Shown in pieces: positions 1 through 9,266 of a DNA stretch of 64,000 nucleotides. The notes beneath the pieces are model-generated. The model did no database searches. It was not told where the DNA came from and saw only the letters and a program-made list of their open reading frames with translations. The stretch is from Campylobacter concisus (GTDB lineage: Bacteria > Campylobacterota > Campylobacteria > Campylobacterales > Campylobacteraceae). A program made the position numbers and the translations under genes. Each line of letters opens with the position of its first letter. Within the stretch, counting starts at the first letter, position 1. Location of the stretch: positions 62,001 to 126,000 of the forward strand of contig NZ_PIRO01000003.1 in NCBI RefSeq assembly GCF_003048905.1. Reading direction: 5' to 3'.

Positions 1-890
1 TGCAGGATTATTTGAAATTTAGCTTACAAAACCAAAGTGATGTCGTATACAAAGATAGCATGAAGCTTCTTCTAACGCAGCTAAATTTCTTACAAGGCAT
101 CATCGCAAAGGGTAATGATTATTATATATTGCATGATTTTTTAGAGGCTAGCAACGAGCCAATCTACTTTCATAAATTTGCTAAGCATATCGACAAACAC
201 GGACTTTGCTACGTTATAGATGCTTCGCTAAATGACATCTTCGCAAGCTCGACTGGGATTTACCGCTTTGACGCACATATCGAGCAAAATTACAACTCTC
301 GCATTAAAAAAGAGCAACTAAACGACTTTTTGTTTAATAGATCATTTAGAAAAAGTCTCATCGCTCACAAAGAGAGGCTTGGCGGTGCTGAGGACTTTGA
401 CGCGGTGCTTGGAGAGAGCGAGCTTGATAAGATTTATTTTGCATATTTTAGCGAGCGGCCAAGGACAAAAACGCAAGAAATTTTAAGCAAAGCCTATCCA
501 CAAAGCCTAAATTTAAGCGAAGTAAAAACGGCACTTGACGAGAATGCAAACGAAGCTTTTGTGGGACTGCTTGAAATTTTAAACGATCAAAACACTAAAA
601 TTTCTTCTTCAAAACTTGCAGCACTTACCTATGAGCCTGATAAAACCAAACTAAAGCTTAGAGCTGCTGCGTATCTTGAGTATTTTTTAAATGCTAGCTC
701 ACCAGTTATCTCTTTGGCAAATGAGCTAAATGGCAAGCTAAGCTTAAGCTATGAAGAGATTAAAGCTGCCTTGAAATTTGATGGTAAAGCTAGCTTAGAA
801 GATATCGCAAAGAGCGTAAATTTAAGCAAAGATGAACTAGATAAGCTTGCTTTTAAATTAAGCGAAGCCTATTTTTTTGAAGAAATTTAA
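1..890 (+). CDS. SAM-dependent methyltransferase, C-terminal regulatory-domain part (5' end outside window)
   Basis: The reading frame is open to the left edge (codons read QDYLKFSLQ before any good start), so the TTG at 12 is probably not the true start and the N-terminal part is missing. What is visible, about 295 residues, resembles the regulatory domain found downstream of class I methyltransferase domains in many proteobacterial proteins (MethyTransf_Reg type). The best signature is the stretch YYILHDFLEASNEPIYFHKF near residue 37, followed by a helical C-terminal half that looks like a winged-helix region. The Rossmann methyltransferase motifs themselves are not in the window. The substrate is unknown. 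It ends just before the convergent TauE/SafE gene. Confidence 0.7.
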   Translation, partial: QDYLKFSLQNQSDVVYKDSMKLLLTQLNFLQGIIAKGNDYYILHDFLEASNEPIYFHKFAKHIDKHGLCYVIDASLNDIFASSTGIYRFDAHIEQNYNSRIKKEQLNDFLFNRSFRKSLIAHKERLGGAEDFDAVLGESELDKIYFAYFSERPRTKTQEILSKAYPQSLNLSEVKTALDENANEAFVGLLEILNDQNTKISSSKLAALTYEPDKTKLKLRAAAYLEYFLNASSPVISLANELNGKLSLSYEEIKAALKFDGKASLEDIAKSVNLSKDELDKLAFKLSEAYFFEEI

Positions 891-920
891 GACTAGCTAG
901 CCTAGCCTTAAATTTTTGAT

Positions 921-1661
921 TTAGCCAAATATCATATCTTTTAAGATCAGAATTATCATTGCTATGTAAAAGAGCAAAAACCACTTTTTAAGTGCTTTTT
1001 TATCCATAGCTTGTGTCTTTTTGGTGCCAAAGTATGCGCCTATTAGCGAGCCAAGCCCTAGGAATGTACCCTCCAAATAAGAGATGTGGCCGTTTAAAGA
1101 TAGTGAGATAAAGCCTGAAATGGCTGCGAACATCACAAAAAACACTCCCATTGAAACGGCTTTTTTCATATCATAGCGCAAAAAGCCAACTAAAATAGGA
1201 GCTATAAAAACCCCACCGCCTATGCCTATACTAATGGCAAGTGCACCTATACAAAAACCAACTAGAAATAGTAAAAATACGGAGTTGTTCGCATTTGTAC
1301 CGTCGCTATTTGGTGTGAAGTATAGTTTTATGAGTGAAAAGATAAAAGTTGCAAGCAAGAGTAGTTCGAGTAAGAGCTCGGGCGTGTGAGATACGATTAT
1401 GCCACTAAAGCTAGCTCCGACCAATCCTCCAAGACCTAAAAATACGCCGCGGTTTAGTTTTAAAAGTCCAGCTTTGTAGTTTAGATACGAGCCAAAAGTC
1501 GCACTAAATATCATTTGCATAACGCTTATGCCAATAGCAGTTTTTATGTCATATCCAAAGGCGACCATTATAGGAACAACGACTGTGCCACCACCGATGC
1601 CAAAAAAGCCAGCGATGTATCCAACACCGATACCGATTATAAAAAGTTCAACAAAAAGCAT
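921..1661 (-). CDS. TauE/SafE family (TSUP) membrane permease
   Basis: This 246-residue protein is almost entirely hydrophobic, with about eight predicted membrane helices. It shows the duplicated glycine-rich signature of the TSUP family: GFFGIGGGTVVVP near residue 18 and again ISIGIGGGVFIAPILVG near 143. The family moves small anions such as sulfite, sulfonates or sulfoacetate across the inner membrane, but the substrate cannot be read from sequence. The start is preceded by AAGGAAATTT on the minus strand. It stands alone, convergent with the methyltransferase on its left and divergent from trpE on its right. Confidence 0.85.
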   Translation of the reverse strand: MLFVELFIIGIGVGYIAGFFGIGGGTVVVPIMVAFGYDIKTAIGISVMQMIFSATFGSYLNYKAGLLKLNRGVFLGLGGLVGASFSGIIVSHTPELLLELLLLATFIFSLIKLYFTPNSDGTNANNSVFLLFLVGFCIGALAISIGIGGGVFIAPILVGFLRYDMKKAVSMGVFFVMFAAISGFISLSLNGHISYLEGTFLGLGSLIGAYFGTKKTQAMDKKALKKWFLLFYIAMIILILKDMIFG

Positions 1662-1784
1662 AAATTTCCTTTTACGAGTGCCAAATTTTAGCCAAGCGGT
1701 GTTAAAAAAATAGTAAAAAGGTGAAATTTGGGCATAAATTTAGAAATTTGATAAAAATTTTAAAAACTAAAAGCGAACTTTTTT

Positions 1785-1790
1785 TATAAT
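1785..1790 (+). promoter_or_regulatory. -10 element upstream of trpE
   Basis: A perfect TATAAT follows a run of T residues, 24 bases before the trpE ATG. Campylobacter housekeeping promoters typically have a clear -10 and only a T-rich region instead of a -35 box, which fits here. The very short leader leaves no room for a trp attenuator. Confidence 0.55.
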
Positions 1791-1813
1791 CATCAAAAAT
1801 TTAAAGGAAAAAA

Positions 1814-3085
1814 ATGCTCTTAGAACAACCACTGTTTTATTATGAAGTGATTAGAGAAAAATTTAAAAATAGCTACCTAGCTGAGGATAATACGCAAACG
1901 ATTATAGGCATTGATTGCGATTATATCTATGAAAAGGATATGGATTTTTATGGGCTTAGAAGTTATTTTGATACAAATCGTAATAAATCTTTAGCTTCGT
2001 TTGCGGGACTTTTTGGTGTTTTTGCATATGACGGCGTGAGATACTTTGAGTATATCGGTGATGAGAAAGCTAAAAAGTATGAATTTCCAAAATTTATCTA
2101 TGCCGATGCGAAGGCCTATCTACACTTTGACAAGATGAGTAAAATTTATACATTTTATGGAGATAAGAATAAATATTATGACTTTTTGCTTGATGCGAAA
2201 GTTGAATACAAAAGTAAAGAGCAGAGTAAATTTAGTATAAAAACTGATCTTGGTAAAGAAAAGAAACACTTTGAGGATATGGTTGAGTTAGCAAAAGAGT
2301 ATATAAGAAGTGGCGATGTCTTTCAGGTTGTGCTTGGCGAGTTACTTGAAATTTCAACGAATATGAGTAGTCTAGACTTTTATAAAAAGCTCTCACTTGC
2401 AAATCCAAGCCCATATATGTTTCATTTTCCTACACCTTATGGCGATGTGGTTGGCTCTTCGCCAGAGCTTGTTTTTGAGATGAAAAGTGAGCAAATTTTT
2501 GTAGCTCCGATCGCAGGCACAAGGCCTAGAGGAAGCGATGCAAATGCAGATGCAGCACTTGAAAATGAGCTTTTAAGTGATGAAAAGGAGCTGGCTGAGC
2601 ACAAGATGCTAATCGATCTTGCTAGAAATGACATCGGCAGGGTTTCGGAACCAAAAAGTGTAGCTGTAAGAAATGCGATGCATATCCAAAAATATGAAAA
2701 AGTAATTCATATCGTAAGCGATGTCTATGGCAAGTGCGCCAAAGGGCTTGATCTTTTTGACGTCTTAGCTAGTATTTTCCCAGCTGGCACATTAAGTGGA
2801 GCCCCAAAAATAAGAGCTATGCAGATAATCAATGAGCTTGAAATTTCTGAGCGAAATATCTATGGCGGCGGCATTGGATTTTTACATTTTAATGGCGATG
2901 CTCAGGTTGCTATTCTTATTCGATCAGCCATCTTTGTATCAGGTGAAAATGGATTTAGTGATGTATTTGTGGGGACTGGAGCTGGTATAGTTTATGACTC
3001 AAAAAGCGAAAGAGAATACGCTGAAATTTGCCATAAACGAGCAAGCGTGCTAAATGTATTTAAAAATAACGCAAAAGAGTTTTAG
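1814..3085 (+). CDS. trpE: anthranilate synthase component I (TrpE) family
   Basis: Chorismate-utilising enzyme of 423 residues. The C-terminal two thirds carry the family motifs in order: GSSPELVFE near 213, PIAGTRPRG near 232, DEKELAEHKMLIDLARND near 256, PAGTLSGAPKIRAMQIINE near 327, YGGGIGF near 350 and GAGIVYDS near 387. These build the Mg-chorismate site that makes anthranilate for tryptophan synthesis when paired with a TrpG glutaminase. It is shorter than enterobacterial TrpE (about 520 residues), mainly in the N-terminal region that carries feedback regulation. No trpG or other trp gene is adjacent. Para-aminobenzoate synthase (PabB) is the main alternative, because the two families are hard to separate by eye. 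AAAGGAAAAAA precedes the ATG. Confidence 0.75.
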   Translation: MLLEQPLFYYEVIREKFKNSYLAEDNTQTIIGIDCDYIYEKDMDFYGLRSYFDTNRNKSLASFAGLFGVFAYDGVRYFEYIGDEKAKKYEFPKFIYADAKAYLHFDKMSKIYTFYGDKNKYYDFLLDAKVEYKSKEQSKFSIKTDLGKEKKHFEDMVELAKEYIRSGDVFQVVLGELLEISTNMSSLDFYKKLSLANPSPYMFHFPTPYGDVVGSSPELVFEMKSEQIFVAPIAGTRPRGSDANADAALENELLSDEKELAEHKMLIDLARNDIGRVSEPKSVAVRNAMHIQKYEKVIHIVSDVYGKCAKGLDLFDVLASIFPAGTLSGAPKIRAMQIINELEISERNIYGGGIGFLHFNGDAQVAILIRSAIFVSGENGFSDVFVGTGAGIVYDSKSEREYAEICHKRASVLNVFKNNAKEF

Positions 3086-5952
3086 GCGTTAAACTTAATA
3101 AATTCATAAGAGCTTTTAGCGTAGCTAGTGCCCATAGAATCGATTTGCTCCCTTACGGTAGTTGAAAGCTCTGCTTTTGTGATATTTTTGGCTAGCACTT
3201 TTATAAAAGGAAATTCACTTCTTTCTTGTGCGCCAAATACAAGCACTCTTGTATCAACCTTTTGGCTTTGTCTTATCTTATCAACAACTCTTGTTAGCTC
3301 TTCGTAGTTGAAGCCTTTTACGTTTTCATCTATAAGAACGATACCGTAAGTTTTGGTTTTTATCTTTGTTAATAGCTCATCAAAGCTATTTATGGTTTCA
3401 AGTGTGTTGTAAAATTCTCCTAAAGCTGAGCTAAATATTTTATTTTCCATTGGCGATTTCTTAAATAAAATAATATTTTCGCTTTTTGCTAGATAGCTTT
3501 CGTCTATTGCAATCTCGCCAAAATTTAGCAAAAATTTTCTAAAAATTTGAGCCAGTTCGTCGCTATTTATTGGCGTTTTTATATAGGCATTGAAGTATTC
3601 TTTGACGCTGTCTCCATCTATATTTGAAGTATTTGAAAGCATTAGTATAATTGGAATTTTCGCATTTTGTATGGCTGTTTTTATAAGATCAAGATTTTTT
3701 TGAAGGCTATTTTTTTCAGCTTCGAAAAATTTTGAGCCAACAAATATAAGGTCAAAATCGCCTTGCTTTATGGCTTGTTTTAGATCTTTTTTATTACAAA
3801 CTCCCACAACTTCGCAGTTAAATTTACTAAAGCCACTTGCTGTTATATCTATGTAAATTTCGTTAGTATCGCAGATTAAAATTTTTGGTTTATCGTTTAA
3901 ATTTTTATTCATAATATCAGCTTCACCTAAGCAAAGTAGCCTTGTAATGCTTAACGGAGTTAGTGGATCTTTTAAAATGAGCGGATTTTTAATATCTTGG
4001 CCTTGCTTATTGGTGTTTCTTAAAAATATAGCATCATAATTTTTTGTAATAGATGGACTAGTGCTTGTTAGCATATCCACTTTGAGTCCAAGGTCTTTTG
4101 TGGTCTGCTCAAAAGCTTCGTTGTAAGCGACATTTACATCTTGCAAGAATGCTAATTTATGATTGCATTTTATATCAAAGTCTTTATAGTTTGATGTTGT
4201 TTTAAAAATGACTACAAATTTAAACTCATTGCCAATACTTGGAAACGAGTTAATCTCCAGTTTGCTTTCTAAATTTTTTAAATAAATTTGAGCGATTTTT
4301 AGATAAAACTCGCTCTCATCATTATTTAAGCTATTCTCATCATCTGAAAATATATCTGAAATTTGCTTTTCGCTCATGGCAGCTGAGCTATTTTTTATGC
4401 TAAAGCTTACAGAACAAAGTCCGCTTCTATCAAACTCTTTTTGAATTTTTTTGATAGCGATGATAATGTTTTGATGTCTTAAAGACATTGATAAAGATGC
4501 CAAAAAGATAGAGTTAAATGCGGTTTTTAGTGAATTTAGATTTCCTTCTAGTTCATTTGTAAGGCTTGGATCAAGATAGCTTATAAAATTTATCTTTTTG
4601 CTTTGTGAATAGACGATATTTGCTTGCAAAATTTCTTCAAAGCTTTTTTGAGGATCAAATATCTCGGTTTTATTGCATTCGCTATATTTTTTAACATTTG
4701 AGATATTTTTAGCATTGTTATAAAGCGAAGTCATGATATTTGCATTTTTTTCTATCGTGTCTATAAATACTTGCTTTTTGCTATTATTTGTTTCTATTTT
4801 TAAAGCCGCGGTCGATGTAAAAATTTCTTTATTGATAGACTCTAGCTTCTTGCTCACTGATAAAATATATCTATCTTTTATCTGAAAAAAGCTGCTATCT
4901 TTTATATAGGTTTCTTTTAGATCTTCATAAGTTTTTATGAGCTTTGATATCGCATTATCCGCACTTGTCTCTTTTGATGATAGGATATAACTCGATATGT
5001 ATTTTGACTTATCGATAAGTACCTTTAAAAATTTCAACCTAGCAGAAATACCAAGCAAAGACAAAATGAGCAAGCCACAAAGCAAAAACTCAAAAAAGGT
5101 CTTTATGCCAAAGCTTATTTTCTCGCTCTTGGTAAGTTCTAACAGCTCATTTTTTATGTTTATGGCACTATCTAATAAAAGTATAAATTTATCATCTTCA
5201 TACTGTTTGATTAAGATAATATCTTCGATATTTAGTTTTTCAGAAAATGCGATCTTGGCTTTAGCTTCTCTTATTTTTTTAGCTTGATAGTTGGCTTCAA
5301 ACTGATTAAAGTCTTTGTAAATATTCTCTTTTAGCTCACTTTTTGGAAGCATATCAAGATTTGGCGTGTTGTCCTTTACGGAATATATATTTTCTCTCAC
5401 ATCATTGTTTATTGAAAATAAAGGACCATTTATAAAGATATTTTTTACGTAGTATTTAGTATTGTTTGCTAAAGAGAGTTGATTATAAATTTTACTTAAA
5501 GTTGCGGCATAGGCTTTTATTATAAGCGGAAAGTCTCGGTCTAAATCTTGTTTAAAATCGCTATCTATTTCTCCATTTATATTTTGGAAAAATTCGTAAA
5601 ATAGTTCATCAAATTTATCATTTTGATTTATATTTGCTAGCAATTCTTTTAATTTATTTACATTTCGTATCTCAGTGCGATCGTCTTTTCTTATAGAATT
5701 TATAAATTTTTGTGTATTTTTTAAAGTGTTATCCCGCAACTTTTTTATATCTTCTTGGCTTTTGCCTATTAGCGTATCGTGCTCTTGTATTACAGATCTT
5801 ATAGTTTGAAATACTAAGGATTGTTTATATAGTTTTTCATTTAGATCTTTTAGATCTGTAAATTTTTTATAGCTTTCATTTCCGCTATATGCGAAAAAGA
5901 TCGCTGAAATTATTATTGGCGCTAACAATATATAAAATTTACTATTTTTCAT
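3082..5952 (-). CDS. membrane-bound degenerate hybrid sensor-kinase-like protein
   Basis: This 956-residue protein is built like a hybrid histidine kinase but lacks the chemistry. Membrane segments at about 5-23 and 282-304 bracket a large helical periplasmic sensor region. The following segment resembles HisKA plus HATPase, but where the phospho-acceptor His belongs (near 363) the sequence reads SVSKKLESINKE, and no N-box or G-box motif is visible. Two receiver-like domains follow. The first (about 683-800) has DLIFVGSKFF where the acceptor Asp should be but keeps the lysine-proline YIKTP. The second (about 815-925) has VLIDENVKGF with a plausible Asp. It overlaps the upstream PAS gene by 11 bases and is probably co-transcribed with it and uvrC. 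I infer a phosphorylation-independent sensor or scaffold. No specific name is recognised. Confidence 0.6.
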   Translation of the reverse strand: MKNSKFYILLAPIIISAIFFAYSGNESYKKFTDLKDLNEKLYKQSLVFQTIRSVIQEHDTLIGKSQEDIKKLRDNTLKNTQKFINSIRKDDRTEIRNVNKLKELLANINQNDKFDELFYEFFQNINGEIDSDFKQDLDRDFPLIIKAYAATLSKIYNQLSLANNTKYYVKNIFINGPLFSINNDVRENIYSVKDNTPNLDMLPKSELKENIYKDFNQFEANYQAKKIREAKAKIAFSEKLNIEDIILIKQYEDDKFILLLDSAINIKNELLELTKSEKISFGIKTFFEFLLCGLLILSLLGISARLKFLKVLIDKSKYISSYILSSKETSADNAISKLIKTYEDLKETYIKDSSFFQIKDRYILSVSKKLESINKEIFTSTAALKIETNNSKKQVFIDTIEKNANIMTSLYNNAKNISNVKKYSECNKTEIFDPQKSFEEILQANIVYSQSKKINFISYLDPSLTNELEGNLNSLKTAFNSIFLASLSMSLRHQNIIIAIKKIQKEFDRSGLCSVSFSIKNSSAAMSEKQISDIFSDDENSLNNDESEFYLKIAQIYLKNLESKLEINSFPSIGNEFKFVVIFKTTSNYKDFDIKCNHKLAFLQDVNVAYNEAFEQTTKDLGLKVDMLTSTSPSITKNYDAIFLRNTNKQGQDIKNPLILKDPLTPLSITRLLCLGEADIMNKNLNDKPKILICDTNEIYIDITASGFSKFNCEVVGVCNKKDLKQAIKQGDFDLIFVGSKFFEAEKNSLQKNLDLIKTAIQNAKIPIILMLSNTSNIDGDSVKEYFNAYIKTPINSDELAQIFRKFLLNFGEIAIDESYLAKSENIILFKKSPMENKIFSSALGEFYNTLETINSFDELLTKIKTKTYGIVLIDENVKGFNYEELTRVVDKIRQSQKVDTRVLVFGAQERSEFPFIKVLAKNITKAELSTTVREQIDSMGTSYAKSSYEFIKFNA

Positions 5953-6697
5953 GGATACTCTTTTTGCTATATTTTTTGACTATCTTTTCTATCTCAATTA
6001 GTCTTTTGGTAAAAAGAGACATCTCTTTCATTTTTCCATTTTGATTGTTATCTAAAAAAGCGTTAAGCTCATTTGCAAGGTTATTAAGCTTTAAATTTAA
6101 TGCAGCTTCCCTTATCTCATCTACGTATTTTCTGAGCATTATCTCGTCTTTTGCGATTATGGCTGATTGGATTTGGATAAGAATTTCTCTTGCGTTATGC
6201 AAAAAGATATTTAAGTAGGACGCAAAATCTTTTTTATTTAAATTTAGTATTTTAAGTGATGTTTCAAACCAAGAATCATCGATAAGTGATTGTGTCTGTG
6301 TGTCAAAAAGATACCATGCGTTTAGTTTAAAAACAGGCAGTCTTAATGTAGGTTTTACTTTTACTGCTGCTATTAGATTTTGGTTGTTTATTATGTCTTG
6401 CTTCTCTAAAAGAACGATAAAAAATTTTTCACCATTTTTTAAAATGGCATTTTGCAATCTCGCTTCTAGCAAGATCGCACCACCATCTTTTCTTTTTAAA
6501 TTTACTCTAGCGCTATTATCTTTCGTATTTTGTAAAAATTCCAAGAAGCTGTAGTTTGTACTTTCCTGGCTTGTTATGACTAGCTCGCTTATATCTTTGT
6601 ATTGCAACGAAAAATCATCTAAACTATCAAAACCCAATAGCTCAAGTGAATCTTGCGTTATCGCAGATATTTTTAAATTTTCATCATATATTATCAC
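5942..6697 (-). CDS. PAS-like protein with a degenerate HPt-like C-terminus
   Basis: A soluble protein of 251 residues. Residues 1-105 look like a PAS fold with a PAC-like end (LKRKDGGAILLEARLQ near 68 and FFIVLLEKQD near 92). Residues 150-240 look like a helical bundle of the HPt kind, but the segment EIREAALNLKLNNL near 189 has no histidine where HPt domains carry their phospho-acceptor. Its start ATG overlaps the uvrC stop as ATGA, and its end overlaps the large kinase-like gene by 11 bases, so the two are translationally coupled and likely work together. The HPt reading is an inference from pattern, not a database match. Confidence 0.55.
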   Translation of the reverse strand: MIIYDENLKISAITQDSLELLGFDSLDDFSLQYKDISELVITSQESTNYSFLEFLQNTKDNSARVNLKRKDGGAILLEARLQNAILKNGEKFFIVLLEKQDIINNQNLIAAVKVKPTLRLPVFKLNAWYLFDTQTQSLIDDSWFETSLKILNLNKKDFASYLNIFLHNAREILIQIQSAIIAKDEIMLRKYVDEIREAALNLKLNNLANELNAFLDNNQNGKMKEMSLFTKRLIEIEKIVKKYSKKSIHEK

Positions 6698-8511
6698 TTC
6701 AAATTTCCTTCTTTGAGTACTGCAAGCTTTTCTGCTACGCTTTTATTTGTTATTTTTGCCACTTCTTCTAAATTTGCTTCGCTGATTTTATCAAAACTTC
6801 CGTAAAAGCTGATTAATTTTGCGATGCTTCCCTCTGATACGCCAGCTTGTCTTAGCGCTGATCTTTGCATATCGTTTTTCTGCCTTGTTTTTCTGTGAAA
6901 GCTGATGACAAATCTATGGCTCTCGTCACGCATTTTTTGGAAAAACTGCAGCTTTTTATCGCTCGTGCTTAGGCTAAAGCTGCCATTTTTTGTGTAAATT
7001 TTATCCTTTGCCTCACCTTTTGCACGGTGAGCTTTGGCATCGATCTTCTCTTTTGAAATGGCTATCACATCGACATTTGAGCCACTACTTGCTAAAATTT
7101 CACAGGCTAAGTTTAAAAGCACTTCGCCTCCGTCAATAACCCAAAGATCAGGCGGACTAAGCTTGTCAAATCTAAGTGCTCTAGCTGTTAGGCTCTCTTT
7201 CATCTGATCGTAGTCGTTTTTAGAGCTTAGGTGCATGTGGCGGTAGTTTTGCTTCGCCCACTCGCCGTGTTCATAGCGCACCATCGCTCCAACGCTAGCC
7301 TCACCAAAAAGGTGTGAGTTGTCGTAAGCCTCGACCACGTAAGGCGTGTGAGCTAGGTCAAAGTACTCTTTTATTTCGTTTAGTAGCTCGTTATCGTGTG
7401 TTTTTAGGTATTTTTCGATGCTAACTTCAGCGTTTTTGGTAGCGATCTCACAAATTTTACGCTTATCTCCTATTTTTGGGCAAGTGATGCTAAATTTACG
7501 TCCAAATCTCTTGTTTAAAATTTCCTCCACCAGCTCACTATCTTCAAAGCTCTCATGCACATAAATTTTGGTGCTAATTGTCGGCTGTCCAGCTATGAAG
7601 CTTTTTAAAATAGCCTGCTTATAAGCTTCGTTTATCTCGTCTTTTTGAGCGTTTTTGGCCTGCGTGATGTCAGTTTTTACGCCAGTTATCTTGCCACTTT
7701 GCACGCTAAATCTCACCGCACAGATCATATCGTGCACGCAAGCGACCGAGTAGGCCTCAAAGTCCTCAAGTTTAGCAAGATCAACTTCAACCTTAGTTTG
7801 CATATTTTTAAGTGTTTGTATCTTATCTCTAGTCGCGGCTGCTTGCTCGTAGTCTTCAGCTTTGGCGTAGTTTAGCATGAGCTCTTCAAGGCGAGTGATG
7901 AGCAAATTTGGATTTTGTAAGGCCGTGATAGCTTCGTTTACGATCTTAGCGTAGCTCTCTTTTGAAATTTTGCCCTCACACGGGGCATAGCAGCGTTTTA
8001 GCTGATAAAAAAGGCAGGCTTTTTTGCCTTTGATGCAGGACTTTTTCTGAACGAGATTAAAATTTATATAAAGTGCCTCAAGTAGCTCGCTAGCTCCGCT
8101 AAAATATGGCCCAAAATAGCGGATATTCGAGCCTTTTATCACTTTTCTAGTGATCTCAAATCTTGGAAAATCATCATTTAAATTTATAAAAATATAAGGA
8201 TAAGTCTTGTCGTCACGAAGCAAGATGTTGTACTTTGGTTTTAGCTGCTTGATGAAAGAATTTTCAAGTATGAGCGCGTCTGCTTCGCTTGGCGTGACGA
8301 TGTATTCAAGATGCACAGCTTCACTTATCATCTTTGAAATTCTTGGGCTTAGTTTTTCAGCCGGAGCTAGGCTTGGAGTAAATTTAAAGTAGCTTTTGAC
8401 CCTGTTTTTTAAAATTTTGGCCTTGCCGACATATAAAAGTCTATTTTGTGCGTCAAAATACTGATATACGCCAGGCTCGTTTGGAAGCGTTTTTATCTCG
8501 TCTATTAGCAT
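6694..8511 (-). CDS. uvrC: excinuclease ABC subunit C
   Basis: Nucleotide excision repair nuclease of 605 residues, the normal family length. The N-terminal GIY-YIG domain is clear (NEPGVYQYFD and LLYVGKAK within the first 32 residues). A cysteine-rich linker CIKGKKACLFYQLKRCYAPC lies near 160, the UVR motif (EDYEQAAATRDKIQ) near 217, an RNase H-like endonuclease domain with EAYDNSHLFGEASVGAMVRY near 396 and DLWVIDGG near 457, and helix-hairpin-helix sequence at the end. It cuts on both sides of lesions presented by UvrAB. It overlaps the upstream unknown gene by 7 bases and the downstream PAS gene by 4. Confidence 0.96.
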   Translation of the reverse strand: MLIDEIKTLPNEPGVYQYFDAQNRLLYVGKAKILKNRVKSYFKFTPSLAPAEKLSPRISKMISEAVHLEYIVTPSEADALILENSFIKQLKPKYNILLRDDKTYPYIFINLNDDFPRFEITRKVIKGSNIRYFGPYFSGASELLEALYINFNLVQKKSCIKGKKACLFYQLKRCYAPCEGKISKESYAKIVNEAITALQNPNLLITRLEELMLNYAKAEDYEQAAATRDKIQTLKNMQTKVEVDLAKLEDFEAYSVACVHDMICAVRFSVQSGKITGVKTDITQAKNAQKDEINEAYKQAILKSFIAGQPTISTKIYVHESFEDSELVEEILNKRFGRKFSITCPKIGDKRKICEIATKNAEVSIEKYLKTHDNELLNEIKEYFDLAHTPYVVEAYDNSHLFGEASVGAMVRYEHGEWAKQNYRHMHLSSKNDYDQMKESLTARALRFDKLSPPDLWVIDGGEVLLNLACEILASSGSNVDVIAISKEKIDAKAHRAKGEAKDKIYTKNGSFSLSTSDKKLQFFQKMRDESHRFVISFHRKTRQKNDMQRSALRQAGVSEGSIAKLISFYGSFDKISEANLEEVAKITNKSVAEKLAVLKEGNLK

Positions 8512-9020
8512 CTTGCCTGCTCATTTTTCTTTAGCAAAATTTCTCTTAGTTCTTCAAATTTTTGGTGTATTTGCTCGTCTTTTGCTAAATTTTTAAACTC
8601 GCCTTTACTAGCTGGTGCATAAAAGATGGCACTTTGCTCTTTTTGATTAAAAAATTTTAAAAATTTGCTCACGACAAATCTTATATTTTCTTCTTTTTTG
8701 TTTTTTGTATAGTTGATTTCGTTAATAGTTTTTGGAGTAAGAATGTTGTTAAAAACGCTATTTTTATTAAAATTGCAAAAGGTTTTTAATAACCTTTTTA
8801 TATCATTTATACTACTATCACGCCTAAGCTCTAAAAGCCCAGTGGGATGAGTAAGAACAAAGGTCAAAACACCTTCTCTAACGTAGCAAAAAGCTATATA
8901 AAATCGTTTTGCTTTCCCTATAAGCTCTAAAAGCTGTTGGCACTCATTTGCCATACTTAATTTTTCTTTATACAAAGGATTTTCGTGAATAGTATTTATC
9001 AAAAATTTAGCGTTTTTCAT
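8505..9020 (-). CDS. conserved hypothetical protein upstream of uvrC
   Basis: A protein of 171 residues with no signal peptide or membrane segment and no motif I recognise. It is mixed alpha/beta at the N-terminus (RFYIAFCYVREGVLTFVLTH near 38) and strongly charged later. The position immediately upstream of uvrC is shared, from memory, with the C. jejuni gene Cj1247c. The ATG at 9020 has only a weak ribosome site. A second in-frame ATG at 8954 would remove the 36-base overlap with the divergent lipoprotein gene, so the start is uncertain. Function unknown. Confidence 0.7.
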   Translation of the reverse strand: MKNAKFLINTIHENPLYKEKLSMANECQQLLELIGKAKRFYIAFCYVREGVLTFVLTHPTGLLELRRDSSINDIKRLLKTFCNFNKNSVFNNILTPKTINEINYTKNKKEENIRFVVSKFLKFFNQKEQSAIFYAPASKGEFKNLAKDEQIHQKFEELREILLKKNEQARC

Positions 9021-9152
9021 GGGCTTATCTTATCATTTTTTATTTTAATTTTTACTCTTTTTGCATTTAGTGGTTGTGGCTATAAAGATGATCCATTTTA
9101 TGGAGACGCTCCAGTAAAAGAGAAGAAAACTGACAAGATAAATAAAATTTAG
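8985..9152 (+). CDS. small LptM-like lipoprotein
   Basis: A 55-residue ORF starting at GTG 8985, with AAGGA at 8975-8979 placed 5 bases upstream. It encodes a short basic N-terminus, a hydrophobic stretch (about residues 14-32) and a lipobox ending FAFSGCGY, followed by a short polar tail KDDPFYGDAPVKE. A cysteine after Ser-Gly is right for signal peptidase II cleavage and lipidation. The tail resembles the GCGxKGPLYxP pattern of LptM (YifL), the small lipoprotein that helps LptD oxidative assembly in enterobacteria. The lptD gene itself lies about 10 kb downstream. The lipoprotein call is firm; the LptM call is by pattern only. Its first 36 bases overlap the divergent gene on the other strand. 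Confidence 0.7.
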   Translation: MNSIYQKFSVFHGLILSFFILIFTLFAFSGCGYKDDPFYGDAPVKEKKTDKINKI

Positions 9153-9266
9153 TAAATTTTTGTAGCTAAATAAAAATGTAATATAAGCTTAATAATTTTA
9201 ACTAACCTAATTTTTAGGCTCATTTAAGTAATATACCAAGATTTTTTATTTTACAAGGAGAGTATA

